DNA of 64,000 bases, taken from CBDDLD01 sp965250025. GTDB lineage: Bacteria > Bacteroidota > Bacteroidia > Flavobacteriales > Flavobacteriaceae. Both the position numbers and the translations under genes were made by a program. This document shows positions 33,666-43,305 of this stretch, piece by piece (the stretch's first letter is position 1; each line of letters opens with the position of its first letter). The stretch is from NCBI GenBank assembly GCA_965250025.1, contig OZ252283.1, positions 62,001 through 126,000 on the forward strand, read 5' to 3'. The notes below the pieces were generated by a model. That model was not told the origin of the DNA, searched no databases, and was given only the letters and a program-made list of their open reading frames with translations.

Positions 33666-35125
33666 ATCTTTTTTCTTAGTCTAGCTACAGGAATATCGAG
33701 CTGTTCTCTATATTTAGCTACTGTTCTTCGGGCAATAGGATAACCTTTGTCTTTTAAAATGGAAGCTAACTTTTCATCAGTGAGCGGCTTCTTCTTATCC
33801 TCTTCTTCAATAACAGTCTCTAAGATTTTTTTAATCTCTCTGGTAGAGACATCTTCACCTTGATCGTTTTTCATCGATTCAGAGAAAAACTCTTTAATCA
33901 ATTTGGTTCCATAAGGCGTGTCTACATATTTGCTGTTAGCAACCCGAGACACTGTGGAAACATCCATATCGATCTCATCAGCAATGTCTTTTAAGATCAT
34001 TGGTTTAAGTTGGCGCTCATCACCAGATAAAAAATATTCTTTCTGATAGTGCATAATGGCACTCATTGTGACGAATAAAGTCTGTTGGCGCTGTTTTACA
34101 GCTTCAATGAACCATTTAGCGGCATCTAACTTTTGTTTGATAAAAAGAATGGCATCTTTTTGTGATTTAGACTTTTCTTTACTGTCTTTATAACCTTTAA
34201 GCATATTATTATACGCTCTGGAAACATGCAATTCAGGAGCATTTCTGCCATTTAAAGTGAGTTCCAATTGACCATCGACAATTTTTATGGCAAAGTCCGG
34301 AACGATATGCTCAACAATTTTATTATTACCAGCATAAGAACCACCAGGTTTAGGGTTAAGGCGTTCAATCTCTTCGATGGCATCTTTGAGCTGATCTTCA
34401 GAAATGTTGAACTTGCTCAATAACTTTTCGTAATGCTTTTTCGTAAACTGTTCAAAGGCTTTATCAATGATTTTAACAGCGAGCTCAATTGCTGCATGTT
34501 GAGATTTACGGTGGAGTTGAATGCTCAAACATTCCTGTAGGTTACGGGCACCCACACCCGCAGGGTCTAATTGCTGAACAATTTTTAGTACATTTTCGAT
34601 TTCTTCCTCTGTAGTGTAAACATTTTGAGTAAATGCCAAATCATCCATAATATCACTCAATGAACGTCTTATATAACCGCTTTCATCAACACTACCTACT
34701 AAAAAATGAGCGATGCCTTCTTCTTGATGATTAAGCCGAAATGTATTGAGTTGATTAATCAAATGCTGCGTGAAAGAAGTACCAGCGGCATAAGGCACAC
34801 TTTTTTCTTCATCATCTACACTATAATTATTAGTTTGAGTTCTGTAATCTGGTATTTCATCATCACTAAGATATTCATCGACATTGATATCTTCAGCGTT
34901 TATGGAATCATTGTCGTTAAACTCATCATGACTGTTATCAAACTCATCAAATGCATCATCTGTACCTTCATTGTCTTTACCTGTGTCTAGCGCAGGGTTC
35001 TCCTCCAATTCTTGTTTTAAGCGTTGCTCAAAAGCCTGTGTTGGCAATTGTATCAATTTCATTAATTGAATTTGTTGCGGTGACAGCTTTTGCGATAACT
35101 TAAATTGAAGGTACTGTTTAAGCAT
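33662..35125 (-). CDS. rpoN: RNA polymerase sigma-54 factor
   Basis: 487 residues. The N-terminal activator-interacting region is Gln/Leu-rich (QYLQFKLSQKLSPQQIQLMK), followed by an acidic spacer (about 50-100, DDAFDEFDNSHDEFNDND). The core-binding and DNA-binding domains end with the RpoN box (ARRTVAKYREQLDIP) near the C-terminus. Sigma-54 directs polymerase to -24/-12 promoters and needs AAA+ activators, none of which is encoded in this window. A perfect -24/-12 element lies just upstream (35168-35185), which suggests autoregulation. Confidence 0.96.
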   Translation of the reverse strand: MLKQYLQFKLSQKLSPQQIQLMKLIQLPTQAFEQRLKQELEENPALDTGKDNEGTDDAFDEFDNSHDEFNDNDSINAEDINVDEYLSDDEIPDYRTQTNNYSVDDEEKSVPYAAGTSFTQHLINQLNTFRLNHQEEGIAHFLVGSVDESGYIRRSLSDIMDDLAFTQNVYTTEEEIENVLKIVQQLDPAGVGARNLQECLSIQLHRKSQHAAIELAVKIIDKAFEQFTKKHYEKLLSKFNISEDQLKDAIEEIERLNPKPGGSYAGNNKIVEHIVPDFAIKIVDGQLELTLNGRNAPELHVSRAYNNMLKGYKDSKEKSKSQKDAILFIKQKLDAAKWFIEAVKQRQQTLFVTMSAIMHYQKEYFLSGDERQLKPMILKDIADEIDMDVSTVSRVANSKYVDTPYGTKLIKEFFSESMKNDQGEDVSTREIKKILETVIEEEDKKKPLTDEKLASILKDKGYPIARRTVAKYREQLDIPVARLRKKI

Positions 35126-35167
35126 GAGTTTTTTAGAATAGTTAACTTAAATAAAGATAATGAATCT

Positions 35168-35185
35168 ATGCAATTGTCGTGCCAT
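35168..35185 (-). promoter_or_regulatory. Sigma-54 -24/-12 promoter upstream of rpoN
   Basis: On the minus strand ATGGCACGACAATTGCAT fits the consensus TGGCACG-N4-TTGC[AT] at every fixed position, with GG and GC exactly 10 bp apart (GG 35183-35182, GC 35171-35170). It begins right after the asnS stop codon and would start transcription near 35158, about 33 nt before the rpoN ATG. Confidence 0.7.
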
Positions 35186-36615
35186 TAAAATTCAGCATTC
35201 TGAGGTGTTCTCGGATAAGGGATTACATCTCTGATATTATTCATTCCTGTGGCAAACATTACCAAACGTTCAAAACCTAAGCCGAAACCAGAATGTACTG
35301 CAGTGCCGTATTTTCTCAAGTCGAGATACCACCATAATTCTTCTTCTGGAATATCTAAAGCAGCCATCTTTTCTTTTAAGACCTCTAGGCGTTCTTCACG
35401 TTGAGACCCACCAACAATTTCACCAATACCCGGAAATAAGATATCCATAGCTCTTACGGTTTTTCCATCTTCGTTAAGACGCATGTAAAAAGCTTTAATA
35501 TTAGCCGGGTAATCAAATAAGATTACAGGGCATTTGAAATGCTTCTCAACTAAAAAGCGTTCGTGCTCACTCTGCAAATCCGCGCCCCATTCGTCGATAA
35601 GGTATTTGAATTTTTTCTTTTTATTAGGTTTAGAATTTCTTAGAATTTCTATAGCTTCTGTATAACTGACACGTTTAAAATTGTTGTCAATAACAAACTT
35701 CAGTTTTTCAAGCAATCCCATCGGACTACGTTCGGCTTGTGGAAGGCGTTTTTCCTCATCTTCTTGTCGCTTATCAAGAAACTCAAGATCATCAGTATTG
35801 TGTTCTAATACATAACTCAAAACAGATTTCATAAAATCTTCTGCCAAATCCATATTACCGGCTAAATCCATAAAGGCAACTTCTGGTTCAATCATCCAAA
35901 ATTCAGCCAAATGTCTACTGGTATTAGAATTTTCAGCCCTAAATGTCGGGCCAAAAGTATATACTTTACCCAATGACATGGCATAAGTTTCTGCTTCTAA
36001 CTGCCCGGAAACGGTGAGATTGGTTTCTTTTCCGAAGAAGTCTTGTTTATAATCTACGGCATTGTCATCAGTCAAAGGCGGGTTTTTAGCATCCAAAGCA
36101 CTTACCCTAAACATTTCACCGGCACCTTCTGCATCACTACCAGTAATAATAGGCGTATGCATATAGTAAAACCCATTATCATTAAAATACTTGTGAATGG
36201 CAAACGATAATGATGATCGTAAACGCATTACAGCACTAAAAGTATTGGTACGTGTTCTCAGATGGGCATTTTCTCTTAGAAACTCAAAAGAGTGTTTCTT
36301 AGGTTGGATAGGATAGTTTTCAGGATCTGAATCTCCTAATACATCTAATTCTGAGACGGCAATTTCTACCTTTTGCCCTTTACCCTGGCTTTCTACTAGT
36401 TGTCCTTTTATATGCACTGCTGCTCCTGTTGTGATACGCTTAAGAAGTGTCTCATCCATAGCTTCAAAATCAACAACACATTGTATATTATGTATAGTAG
36501 AACCATCATTTATGGCTATAAATCGATTAGCTCTAAATGTTCTAACCCATCCTTTTACTTCAACATCCTGAAGTGTGATGTCTTGAGATAATAGTTCAGC
36601 AACGGTCTTGTTCAT
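35185..36615 (-). CDS. asnS: Asparaginyl-tRNA synthetase
   Basis: 476 residues, class IIb synthetase: an N-terminal OB-fold (about 15-105, VEVKGWVRTFRANRFIAIND), motif 2 (FRAENSNTSRHLAEFWMIEPE), and motif 3 (GFGLGFERLVMFATGM) near the C-terminus. Residues around the amino-acid pocket fit AsnRS rather than AspRS, and a separate aspS is present in the window. It charges tRNA-Asn directly. The rpoN gene follows on the same strand after 59 bases. Confidence 0.96.
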   Translation of the reverse strand: MNKTVAELLSQDITLQDVEVKGWVRTFRANRFIAINDGSTIHNIQCVVDFEAMDETLLKRITTGAAVHIKGQLVESQGKGQKVEIAVSELDVLGDSDPENYPIQPKKHSFEFLRENAHLRTRTNTFSAVMRLRSSLSFAIHKYFNDNGFYYMHTPIITGSDAEGAGEMFRVSALDAKNPPLTDDNAVDYKQDFFGKETNLTVSGQLEAETYAMSLGKVYTFGPTFRAENSNTSRHLAEFWMIEPEVAFMDLAGNMDLAEDFMKSVLSYVLEHNTDDLEFLDKRQEDEEKRLPQAERSPMGLLEKLKFVIDNNFKRVSYTEAIEILRNSKPNKKKKFKYLIDEWGADLQSEHERFLVEKHFKCPVILFDYPANIKAFYMRLNEDGKTVRAMDILFPGIGEIVGGSQREERLEVLKEKMAALDIPEEELWWYLDLRKYGTAVHSGFGLGFERLVMFATGMNNIRDVIPYPRTPQNAEF

Positions 36616-36644
36616 ATCTAAAATTTATGTGCTAAGATAATTTT

Positions 36645-39047
36645 TTATTGTTTTATTTCATGGTCATCATCATCCTCAGTAGGAATGATGTTAATGGCGG
36701 GTGCTCGCATAACCTCTTTGTTAGCAATGTTACGTTCAAGAGATAATAATAATGAAGGTAACAGCAATAAATTTGAGAGCATGGCAAATAATAATGTTGC
36801 CGATACCAATGCGCCTAAAGCTACAGTACCGCCAAAACTGGAAATGGTAAATACCGAGAACCCAAAGAACAATACAATTGAAGTATAGAACATGCTTACT
36901 CCGGTTTCTCTTAGAGCCGCATAAACCGATTTTCTTATTTTCCAGTGATTCGATTGTAGTTCCTGTCGGTATTTTGCTAAAAAGTGAATAGTATCATCAA
37001 CAGAAATACCAAAGGCAATACTAAACACGAGTATGGTTGATGGTTTTATAGGAACCCCCAAATACCCCATTAAACCAGCAGTAACTAATAATGGTAGCAA
37101 ATTTGGTATTAATGAAACAATGATCATTCTGAAAGATCTGAACATATAAGCCATGAAAAGTGAGATCAGGAAAATAGCCAGACTTAATGAAATAACCAGA
37201 TTTCTTACCAGATACTTTGTTCCTTTTTGAAATACTAAAGCCTTACCTGTTAACGTGACATTATAACGCTCTTTAGGGAATACTTTATTGATTTTATTTT
37301 GTAGATTTTCTTCGATACGTTCCATTTTATCCGTGCCAATATCTTTCATAAACGTAGTGATCCGAGCATATTGGCCAGTACTATCTACAAAGTTTTTCAA
37401 AAGATCAACATCAGTATTAGAATTCTTGGCATAAGATAAAATGAAACTGTTCTCCTGACTTGAAGGTAGCTGAAAATACTTTGGATTTCCATTGTAATAC
37501 GCTTGTTTAGAATACTTTACCAAACTAACTACTGATATTGGCCTTGATAATTCTGGAGTTTCTATGATAAGGTCTTCCAATTCGTTTATGCGCTTAAGTG
37601 TGGAAAGCTTCATGACACCTTTCTTACGCTTTGTGTCTACCATAATCTCCAAAGGCATTATGCCGTTAAACTCTTGCTCAAAGAACTTAATATCACTAAA
37701 AAACTCAGTGTTTTTTGGCATGTCTTCAATAAGACTTCCGGAAATTTTGATAGTGTTGATCCCAATCATGCTGGCAATCAAAAGTATCAATGCGGTGACA
37801 TATATGGTAATGCGCTTGTGTTTTACCATAAGCTCCATCCAATCTACAAAACCACCAATCCAACGTTTGTTTAAATGCTCTAAGTGACGTTCTTTAGGAA
37901 AAGGCAAAAACGTATACATTATCGGAATAATCAGCAGGCATAAAATAAAAATGGCTAAAATGCTTAATGAGGCTACAATACCAAATTCTTTTAATAGCTT
38001 ACTTTCGGTAAGTATAAAGGTGGCAAAACCAGATGCCGTAGTAACATTGGTCATTAAGGTAGCATTACCGATTTTTGTGATAACCCGTTGTAAAGACTTT
38101 ACTTTATTACCGTGAGACTTTACTTCGTGTTGGTATTTATTGATCAGAAAGATGCAATTAGGTATACCAATAACAATAATTAGAGGCGGTATGAGCGCGG
38201 TTAATACTGTAATCTCATAGTTCAATAGACCAAGAATACCAAAGGTCCACATAACACCTATACACACTACGATGAGAGAAATAAAGGTAGCTCTGAACGA
38301 CCTAAAGAATAAGAAGAAAATCAGAGAAGTAATGAGTAGTGCTGCTCCAATAAATAAGCCTATTTCATCAACAATATTCTGAGAGTTAAGTGTTCGGATA
38401 TAGGGCATTCCCGAAATCCTAACATCCAAGCCGGTTTGGGCTTCAAAATCATTTATGGTTTGTAAAAGAGTATCAATTATGAAATCTTTTCTCGTTGGAG
38501 TATTAACGATATCTTTCTTTAGATATATTGCTGTTCGAACCGTTTTGGTTTCAGTATTGAACAAAAAGTTATCATAGAAAGGGTATTTTTTAAAAAGCTC
38601 TTCTTGCAAGGTATGGATTTGCTCCATAGAACTTATGGAATCCTTAATAAAGGGTTCAAGGTCAAATTTTTCCTCTTTATTATTCTTAACTAATTTTTGA
38701 AGGTCTTTAATAGAAACGACGGTCTCAACTTCATCATAAGCCTTAAAATCTTCAGAGAGTTGATTCCAGGCATTGAATTTTTCCACCGTAAACAAAGCAC
38801 TGTCTTTAACACCAAGAACAATAAGATTCCCTTCTTCTCCAAATACACTAAGGAAATTGTTGTAAGTAAGGTTAACGTCATGTTCATCGGGAAGCAAGTT
38901 GGCTTCAGTATAAGTAAAGCGCATGTTTTTCCATTGCATACTGAAAAATACAGTTGCTATTATTATAGCTGCAAAAATGAGAATCTTATTGCGAAGAATA
39001 AGCCTAGCAACAGTCTCCCAAAATCCTGTGGTTAAAAGTTTAAACAT
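36645..39047 (-). CDS. MMPL/RND-superfamily transporter
   Basis: 800 residues with twelve predicted helices in two sets of six, each preceded by a periplasmic loop: the two-fold MMPL/HpnN/SSD layout (IGLFIGAALLITSLIFFLFF in the first half; LVFSIAFGISVDDTIHFLAK, with the GxxxDD motif, in the second). Related proteins move lipids, hopanoids or sterol-like molecules, but no substrate can be named here. It stands alone with a TACCTTTG promoter at 39068-39075. Confidence 0.85.
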   Translation of the reverse strand: MFKLLTTGFWETVARLILRNKILIFAAIIIATVFFSMQWKNMRFTYTEANLLPDEHDVNLTYNNFLSVFGEEGNLIVLGVKDSALFTVEKFNAWNQLSEDFKAYDEVETVVSIKDLQKLVKNNKEEKFDLEPFIKDSISSMEQIHTLQEELFKKYPFYDNFLFNTETKTVRTAIYLKKDIVNTPTRKDFIIDTLLQTINDFEAQTGLDVRISGMPYIRTLNSQNIVDEIGLFIGAALLITSLIFFLFFRSFRATFISLIVVCIGVMWTFGILGLLNYEITVLTALIPPLIIVIGIPNCIFLINKYQHEVKSHGNKVKSLQRVITKIGNATLMTNVTTASGFATFILTESKLLKEFGIVASLSILAIFILCLLIIPIMYTFLPFPKERHLEHLNKRWIGGFVDWMELMVKHKRITIYVTALILLIASMIGINTIKISGSLIEDMPKNTEFFSDIKFFEQEFNGIMPLEIMVDTKRKKGVMKLSTLKRINELEDLIIETPELSRPISVVSLVKYSKQAYYNGNPKYFQLPSSQENSFILSYAKNSNTDVDLLKNFVDSTGQYARITTFMKDIGTDKMERIEENLQNKINKVFPKERYNVTLTGKALVFQKGTKYLVRNLVISLSLAIFLISLFMAYMFRSFRMIIVSLIPNLLPLLVTAGLMGYLGVPIKPSTILVFSIAFGISVDDTIHFLAKYRQELQSNHWKIRKSVYAALRETGVSMFYTSIVLFFGFSVFTISSFGGTVALGALVSATLLFAMLSNLLLLPSLLLSLERNIANKEVMRAPAINIIPTEDDDDHEIKQ

Positions 39048-39067
39048 GCGTTGGTAAAATGGAGCCG

Positions 39068-39075
39068 CAAAGGTA
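39068..39075 (-). promoter_or_regulatory. -7 element of the MMPL transporter gene
   Basis: TACCTTTG on the minus strand, a perfect TAnnTTTG, 20 nt before the ATG. No clear TTTG at -33. Confidence 0.5.
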
Positions 39076-39215
39076 GAAAAAACCTAAGGATTGACGCATA
39101 AAAATAAGGGTTTATTAACAGCCTTAATTTTAACATAACAATAACTAAACTTGTAAACTTGTTTAACACTTATTTATTCGAAAAAATAGTATTTTTAGAA
39201 AAACGATGTCCTTTA

Positions 39216-41951
39216 ATGAATGCCAAAAATCCGCACACTTTTTTTCTACTGGTCTTTATTTTTTTTTCAAGTTTAAGTTTGGCTCAGGATGCTAAAAAAT
39301 ATGCTCATAATGCACTTGCTGAAAAAGTATATTTACAAACAGATAATGAGGTATATACCAACAATAAAACCATATGGTTTAAAGCTGTTATATTAAATGC
39401 CTCTACTCATAATCCTGATATAGTAAGTGGTGTGCTTTACGTAGAGCTTATCGATGCCCAAAAAAAAATCAGAGATCGAAAACTGATTAAAATAGATAAA
39501 GGTGTAGGGGATGGTTTTTTTGATTTGGATGCGTCTTATGTGCAAGGAAAGTATTTAATCAGAGCCTATACGGAATGGAATAAGAATTTTGGTAATGACT
39601 TCATATTTGAAAAGTACATTCAGATATTTTCAACTTCCGACGGTGTAAAATTACCAGAAGCTATCCAAAACATAAGACGTGTAGATACTTTAATGAACAT
39701 GCAAAGGTTTAGGGTTGATCTGTATCCTAAGATTATAGATAATAAACATAAGAATAAACTAAAAGTTGTCGTAACTGAGGACGATAAAAAAGATACAGTA
39801 CTGGTTAAGAAGGATAATAAAGAGCGATATGTATTGGACTATTCCATTTCGAAAGCATCCGATCAGTTTGAAATAGCTTTTATAACTGATAACAACCTTC
39901 ATTATTCAAAAACCTTCTCGCCGAAAGAAAATTATTTAGATATACAATTTTTTCCCGAAAGCGGAGATTTAGTTGATGGATTGACAAGTAAAGTCGGGTT
40001 TAAAGCCATCGGTATTGACGGAAAAGGAAAGTATGTTGAAGGGGTCATCTTGAACGAAAAAGGTGAAGTTATTACAACATTTCAGAGCAATCCGATAGGT
40101 ATGGGCAGTTTTATATTAAGCAATGTAGATGGTGCAACTCAATACAGTGCCAAATTAACATCGGAAAAAAAAGATGAAGAATCACTGATACCATTGCCAA
40201 AGGTTATAAAAAGGGGGCATACGTTAATGGTGACCTCTCAAAAGAACAATGTTAATGTAATCATTAGTTTCAATTATGAGAAGCAAGGCAAAGTAGATTT
40301 AAAAGTGTCATGTAGAGGCTATGATTACTTAGAAAAACGAATTGTTTTAAGCAATAAAACAAGTATTGTTTCCATGGAAAAGGCGATGCTGCCTGAAGGG
40401 GTATTGGTATTTACTCTACTAGAAGAAAATGGAAGACCAATAGCAGAGCGATTGTATTTTAATGAAAGAGAAGGTGAAAGAGTTGTTATCAGCGCCGCTA
40501 TGAACAAACTTAATTTTCAATACGTTCAGCGTGAATATATGGATATAGATATTGAAACCAAAAATTCGGAAGGGTTATCTGTTCCTACAAACATGTCCTT
40601 ATTGGTATTGAATAAAGACCTGTTTGGTAAAATTCAGAATTCAAGAGAAAGCATATTATCGTATTTTTTGTTAAGTTCAGACATACGAGGACACATCGAA
40701 GATCCTGGGGCTTATTTTGTCAAAGATTCAAGTTTAGAAATAGACGATTTGATGTTAACTCAAGGTTGGCGTAAATATAATTACACAAAACCTATAGGTA
40801 AGTTTAATCATAAATTAGAAACGGGGTTAGAAGTTTCAGGGATCATAAATGTCAAAGACTCTAAAGGAAAAAAAAGGGAAACGGATTTGGTATTGACTAC
40901 ATTTGATGAGGAGCGATACATTTATGTTAAGACTGTAACAGCTCCGGGGAGTTTTAATTTTCAATTGGCCCCCACTTATGGAGGTTATGTAGAGGCTATT
41001 GTGAAGAGTAATGAGACCTTTGAAAATAACAAAAACCCTTACCGTATTTCTCTTTCTAAAAGAAAACCCTTGCCGGTTTCCTTTGATGCGAATAGTATAA
41101 CTATTGTAAAAGACAGTTTAATTAATAAAGTAGTTACAGAGCAACGGGATCAAAAAATCAAAGAAGACGATTACTATTTTTACGGAAGTGGTGTGACACA
41201 GCTTGATGAAGTTATTCTAAACGGTTACAAGTTAACCCCCGAGAGAAAAAAAATGAGGGATAAGTACGGTTCGCCAAACACCATTATAGAAGGCGATGCG
41301 ATAAAGGAAAAAGAAGAAGATTGGTCTTATGGGCTTTACAGTGTGCTTTTCTTCAATTTTAGAGATAAAGTGAATGTAAAAAGAGTTAATGGTGTGTTGA
41401 TAGCAGAAACAATAAAAAAGGGTAAATATGATCCACCAACTTTAATTGTAGTAGATGGCATACCTGTTGTAAGTCATGACCAGGAGCTTATACAACGTAT
41501 TCCTGTGGATGAAGTAAAAAGTTTTGAGGTTATAGATGGTGCAAAAGGGTTTTCAAGATTGTTTCAGCAGGTTTTTCCAGAAGCCAGCCCACCTTATCCG
41601 GCAACGGGTAGTGTTATTTCGATCTATACTAAATCCGGTAATGGTTTGCATGCTGCATTAAGATCAAAGAAGCAATTAGACATTAATACAATACCTGTTT
41701 TTTCAAAGCATAAAATCTATTATACACCGACGCATGATATTGACAATTCAAGCGATTATCTGAATCCTGATGTTCGTTTCCCTATATATTGGAATCCTCA
41801 AGTCATTTCTGATACGGATGGTAAAGCTTCAGTATCTTTTTATAATTCTGACAATACGGGGAATTTTATGATCATTATTGAGGGCGTTTCTAACACAGGA
41901 CAAGTAGGGTATAAACAGTTAGAGTATACTGTGAAATCGCGAGATAATTAA
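39216..41951 (+). CDS. Secreted MG2-like protein with TonB-receptor plug-like domain
   Basis: 911 residues from ATG 39216, chosen because a signal peptide (NAKNPHTFFLLVFIFFSSLS, cleaved near ...LSLAQ) begins there; the frame extends to 39159. A macroglobulin MG2-like domain (about 20-135, AEKVYLQTDNEVYTNNKTIW) is followed by further beta domains. At about 665-840 is a plug-like domain (TLIVVDGIPVVSHDQELIQR, then VKSFEVIDGAKG and SVISIYTKSGNG) as in TonB-dependent receptors. No beta-barrel follows. The C-terminus (VSFYNSDNTGNFMIIIEGVS) is again macroglobulin-like. It is probably anchored or periplasmic, and its role is unknown. Confidence 0.8.
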   Translation: MNAKNPHTFFLLVFIFFSSLSLAQDAKKYAHNALAEKVYLQTDNEVYTNNKTIWFKAVILNASTHNPDIVSGVLYVELIDAQKKIRDRKLIKIDKGVGDGFFDLDASYVQGKYLIRAYTEWNKNFGNDFIFEKYIQIFSTSDGVKLPEAIQNIRRVDTLMNMQRFRVDLYPKIIDNKHKNKLKVVVTEDDKKDTVLVKKDNKERYVLDYSISKASDQFEIAFITDNNLHYSKTFSPKENYLDIQFFPESGDLVDGLTSKVGFKAIGIDGKGKYVEGVILNEKGEVITTFQSNPIGMGSFILSNVDGATQYSAKLTSEKKDEESLIPLPKVIKRGHTLMVTSQKNNVNVIISFNYEKQGKVDLKVSCRGYDYLEKRIVLSNKTSIVSMEKAMLPEGVLVFTLLEENGRPIAERLYFNEREGERVVISAAMNKLNFQYVQREYMDIDIETKNSEGLSVPTNMSLLVLNKDLFGKIQNSRESILSYFLLSSDIRGHIEDPGAYFVKDSSLEIDDLMLTQGWRKYNYTKPIGKFNHKLETGLEVSGIINVKDSKGKKRETDLVLTTFDEERYIYVKTVTAPGSFNFQLAPTYGGYVEAIVKSNETFENNKNPYRISLSKRKPLPVSFDANSITIVKDSLINKVVTEQRDQKIKEDDYYFYGSGVTQLDEVILNGYKLTPERKKMRDKYGSPNTIIEGDAIKEKEEDWSYGLYSVLFFNFRDKVNVKRVNGVLIAETIKKGKYDPPTLIVVDGIPVVSHDQELIQRIPVDEVKSFEVIDGAKGFSRLFQQVFPEASPPYPATGSVISIYTKSGNGLHAALRSKKQLDINTIPVFSKHKIYYTPTHDIDNSSDYLNPDVRFPIYWNPQVISDTDGKASVSFYNSDNTGNFMIIIEGVSNTGQVGYKQLEYTVKSRDN

Positions 41952-41955
41952 TAAG

Positions 41956-43236
41956 CTATAATGAAATATTGAATGTAAACTTAAAGGCAATATTGTCCTC
42001 TAGTTTTGGAAGATGATAACCGCCATGTCTATATGCAAAACTCAAACCAAAACCAAAAAGAAGCTTGTTGATTTCTACCCCGGATTCTGAGTAAAATTTA
42101 TCGAGCGTATTAAAGGTTATGCCCTGATGTCTGTCAATACTTCTCATAGTTCCAACAGCATGACGAGATATCAATACTAACTGTGGTTTGAACCATTCTG
42201 AGAATTTAAAAGGCTTAAAGAAATGTTTGAATTGTAAGGTTACAAATTTATCACTGAAGAACTCGTTAAAGAACATGGTTTCAAAACTGTTTAAACCTGC
42301 AACAGAAAAGCGTTGAAGTACAGTTTCTTTATTAATATTGTTAGGATAAGCGTGATACAAATGTGTCAGAGGAGTTTCGCCTTCAGCAATACCGGCAACA
42401 GCAGTAAATCTTGAAACCGATTCATTTTTGTGGGTTAACTGATATACGGTTCTTAAATCTAATTTACTAAAGTTGAAATCACTATTAAAGATATTGCTAA
42501 ACCCTTGAGTATATTGAAGGGTAAATTTAGGATAACCATCTTTTTTTTCCTCTAACACGTCGTTTTCAAACTGATAATCACTAAAAGGACTCCATTGCAA
42601 ACTCAATTTGGCTGTGCTTACATCAAAAGTATTGTAAGCAACACCATCTAAGACATAACTGTAGGTGTAGGTTGGGTTTATTTTACTAACAGCAACTTGT
42701 GTTTCAGACAATAGTTTATTGGTGATTCTATGCTCTAAAGAAATAGACTTTGTAATATGCCGGTGAAACAGATCGATATTAAGTAATCTGGGCTCAAAAA
42801 ATGTAAAAAACCGCTTGTCTGTTAAAAACCCCGAGCTGCCGGTTTCTTTGAGGTCATCAGTATAAGTAAGGTTGATCCAGGTATTGGTTTTGGGACCAAC
42901 TCGTACACCACCACCTATACTGTATTTATAACGTTCATCTTTAAACCCGTAAACAGCATAACCATTAATTCGATATTTTTTAGAAAAGTTGGCATTGGTA
43001 ATACCTCCGAGACCTGTTCTAAAACCTTCAAATTGGTTGTATTTAACCAAATACCTTAAATCGATATTGAAGTACTTGGTAGGAAAGTAGCCTATGCCAA
43101 TATTCGTTAAAAATTCACTTTTCCGGATGGAATCTTGTTTTACTCGGGTAGTATCTTTGGAAACATCGGGAGTAATCTGCGCTTCAACGTTTGCTGTAAA
43201 AAGTAAGATTAAAACAACACATATACGTTGTAGCAT
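41956..43236 (-). CDS. Short DUF5686-like outer-membrane barrel protein
   Basis: 426 residues: a signal peptide (ending ...NVEAQ, about residue 19), a short charged linker, then beta strands typical of the C-terminal barrel of DUF5686 proteins, ending GLSFAYRHGGYHLPKLED and FKFTFNISL. DUF5686 proteins as I know them are about 800 residues, with a carboxypeptidase-like N-domain; that half is absent here and no remnant remains in the 69 bases before frr. It follows frr on the same strand. Confidence 0.7.
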   Translation of the reverse strand: MLQRICVVLILLFTANVEAQITPDVSKDTTRVKQDSIRKSEFLTNIGIGYFPTKYFNIDLRYLVKYNQFEGFRTGLGGITNANFSKKYRINGYAVYGFKDERYKYSIGGGVRVGPKTNTWINLTYTDDLKETGSSGFLTDKRFFTFFEPRLLNIDLFHRHITKSISLEHRITNKLLSETQVAVSKINPTYTYSYVLDGVAYNTFDVSTAKLSLQWSPFSDYQFENDVLEEKKDGYPKFTLQYTQGFSNIFNSDFNFSKLDLRTVYQLTHKNESVSRFTAVAGIAEGETPLTHLYHAYPNNINKETVLQRFSVAGLNSFETMFFNEFFSDKFVTLQFKHFFKPFKFSEWFKPQLVLISRHAVGTMRSIDRHQGITFNTLDKFYSESGVEINKLLFGFGLSFAYRHGGYHLPKLEDNIAFKFTFNISL

Positions 43237-43305
43237 TTATTTAGAGGTATTATTTATTATGCTAAAAGCATAAAGTAAAGGTTGTATGTATGGCCAATCG
43301 TTTTA

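Noticed and set aside
36645..39047. MMPL protein as a second drug-efflux RND pump
   Set aside because: It lacks a fusion protein and TolC nearby, is only 800 residues with small periplasmic loops, and has the GxSVDD motif of the MMPL/HpnN group.
39147..39162. Direct repeat AAACTTGT x2 upstream of the MG2/plug gene
   Set aside because: Only 8 bases twice in AT-rich DNA, with no promoter geometry; could be chance.
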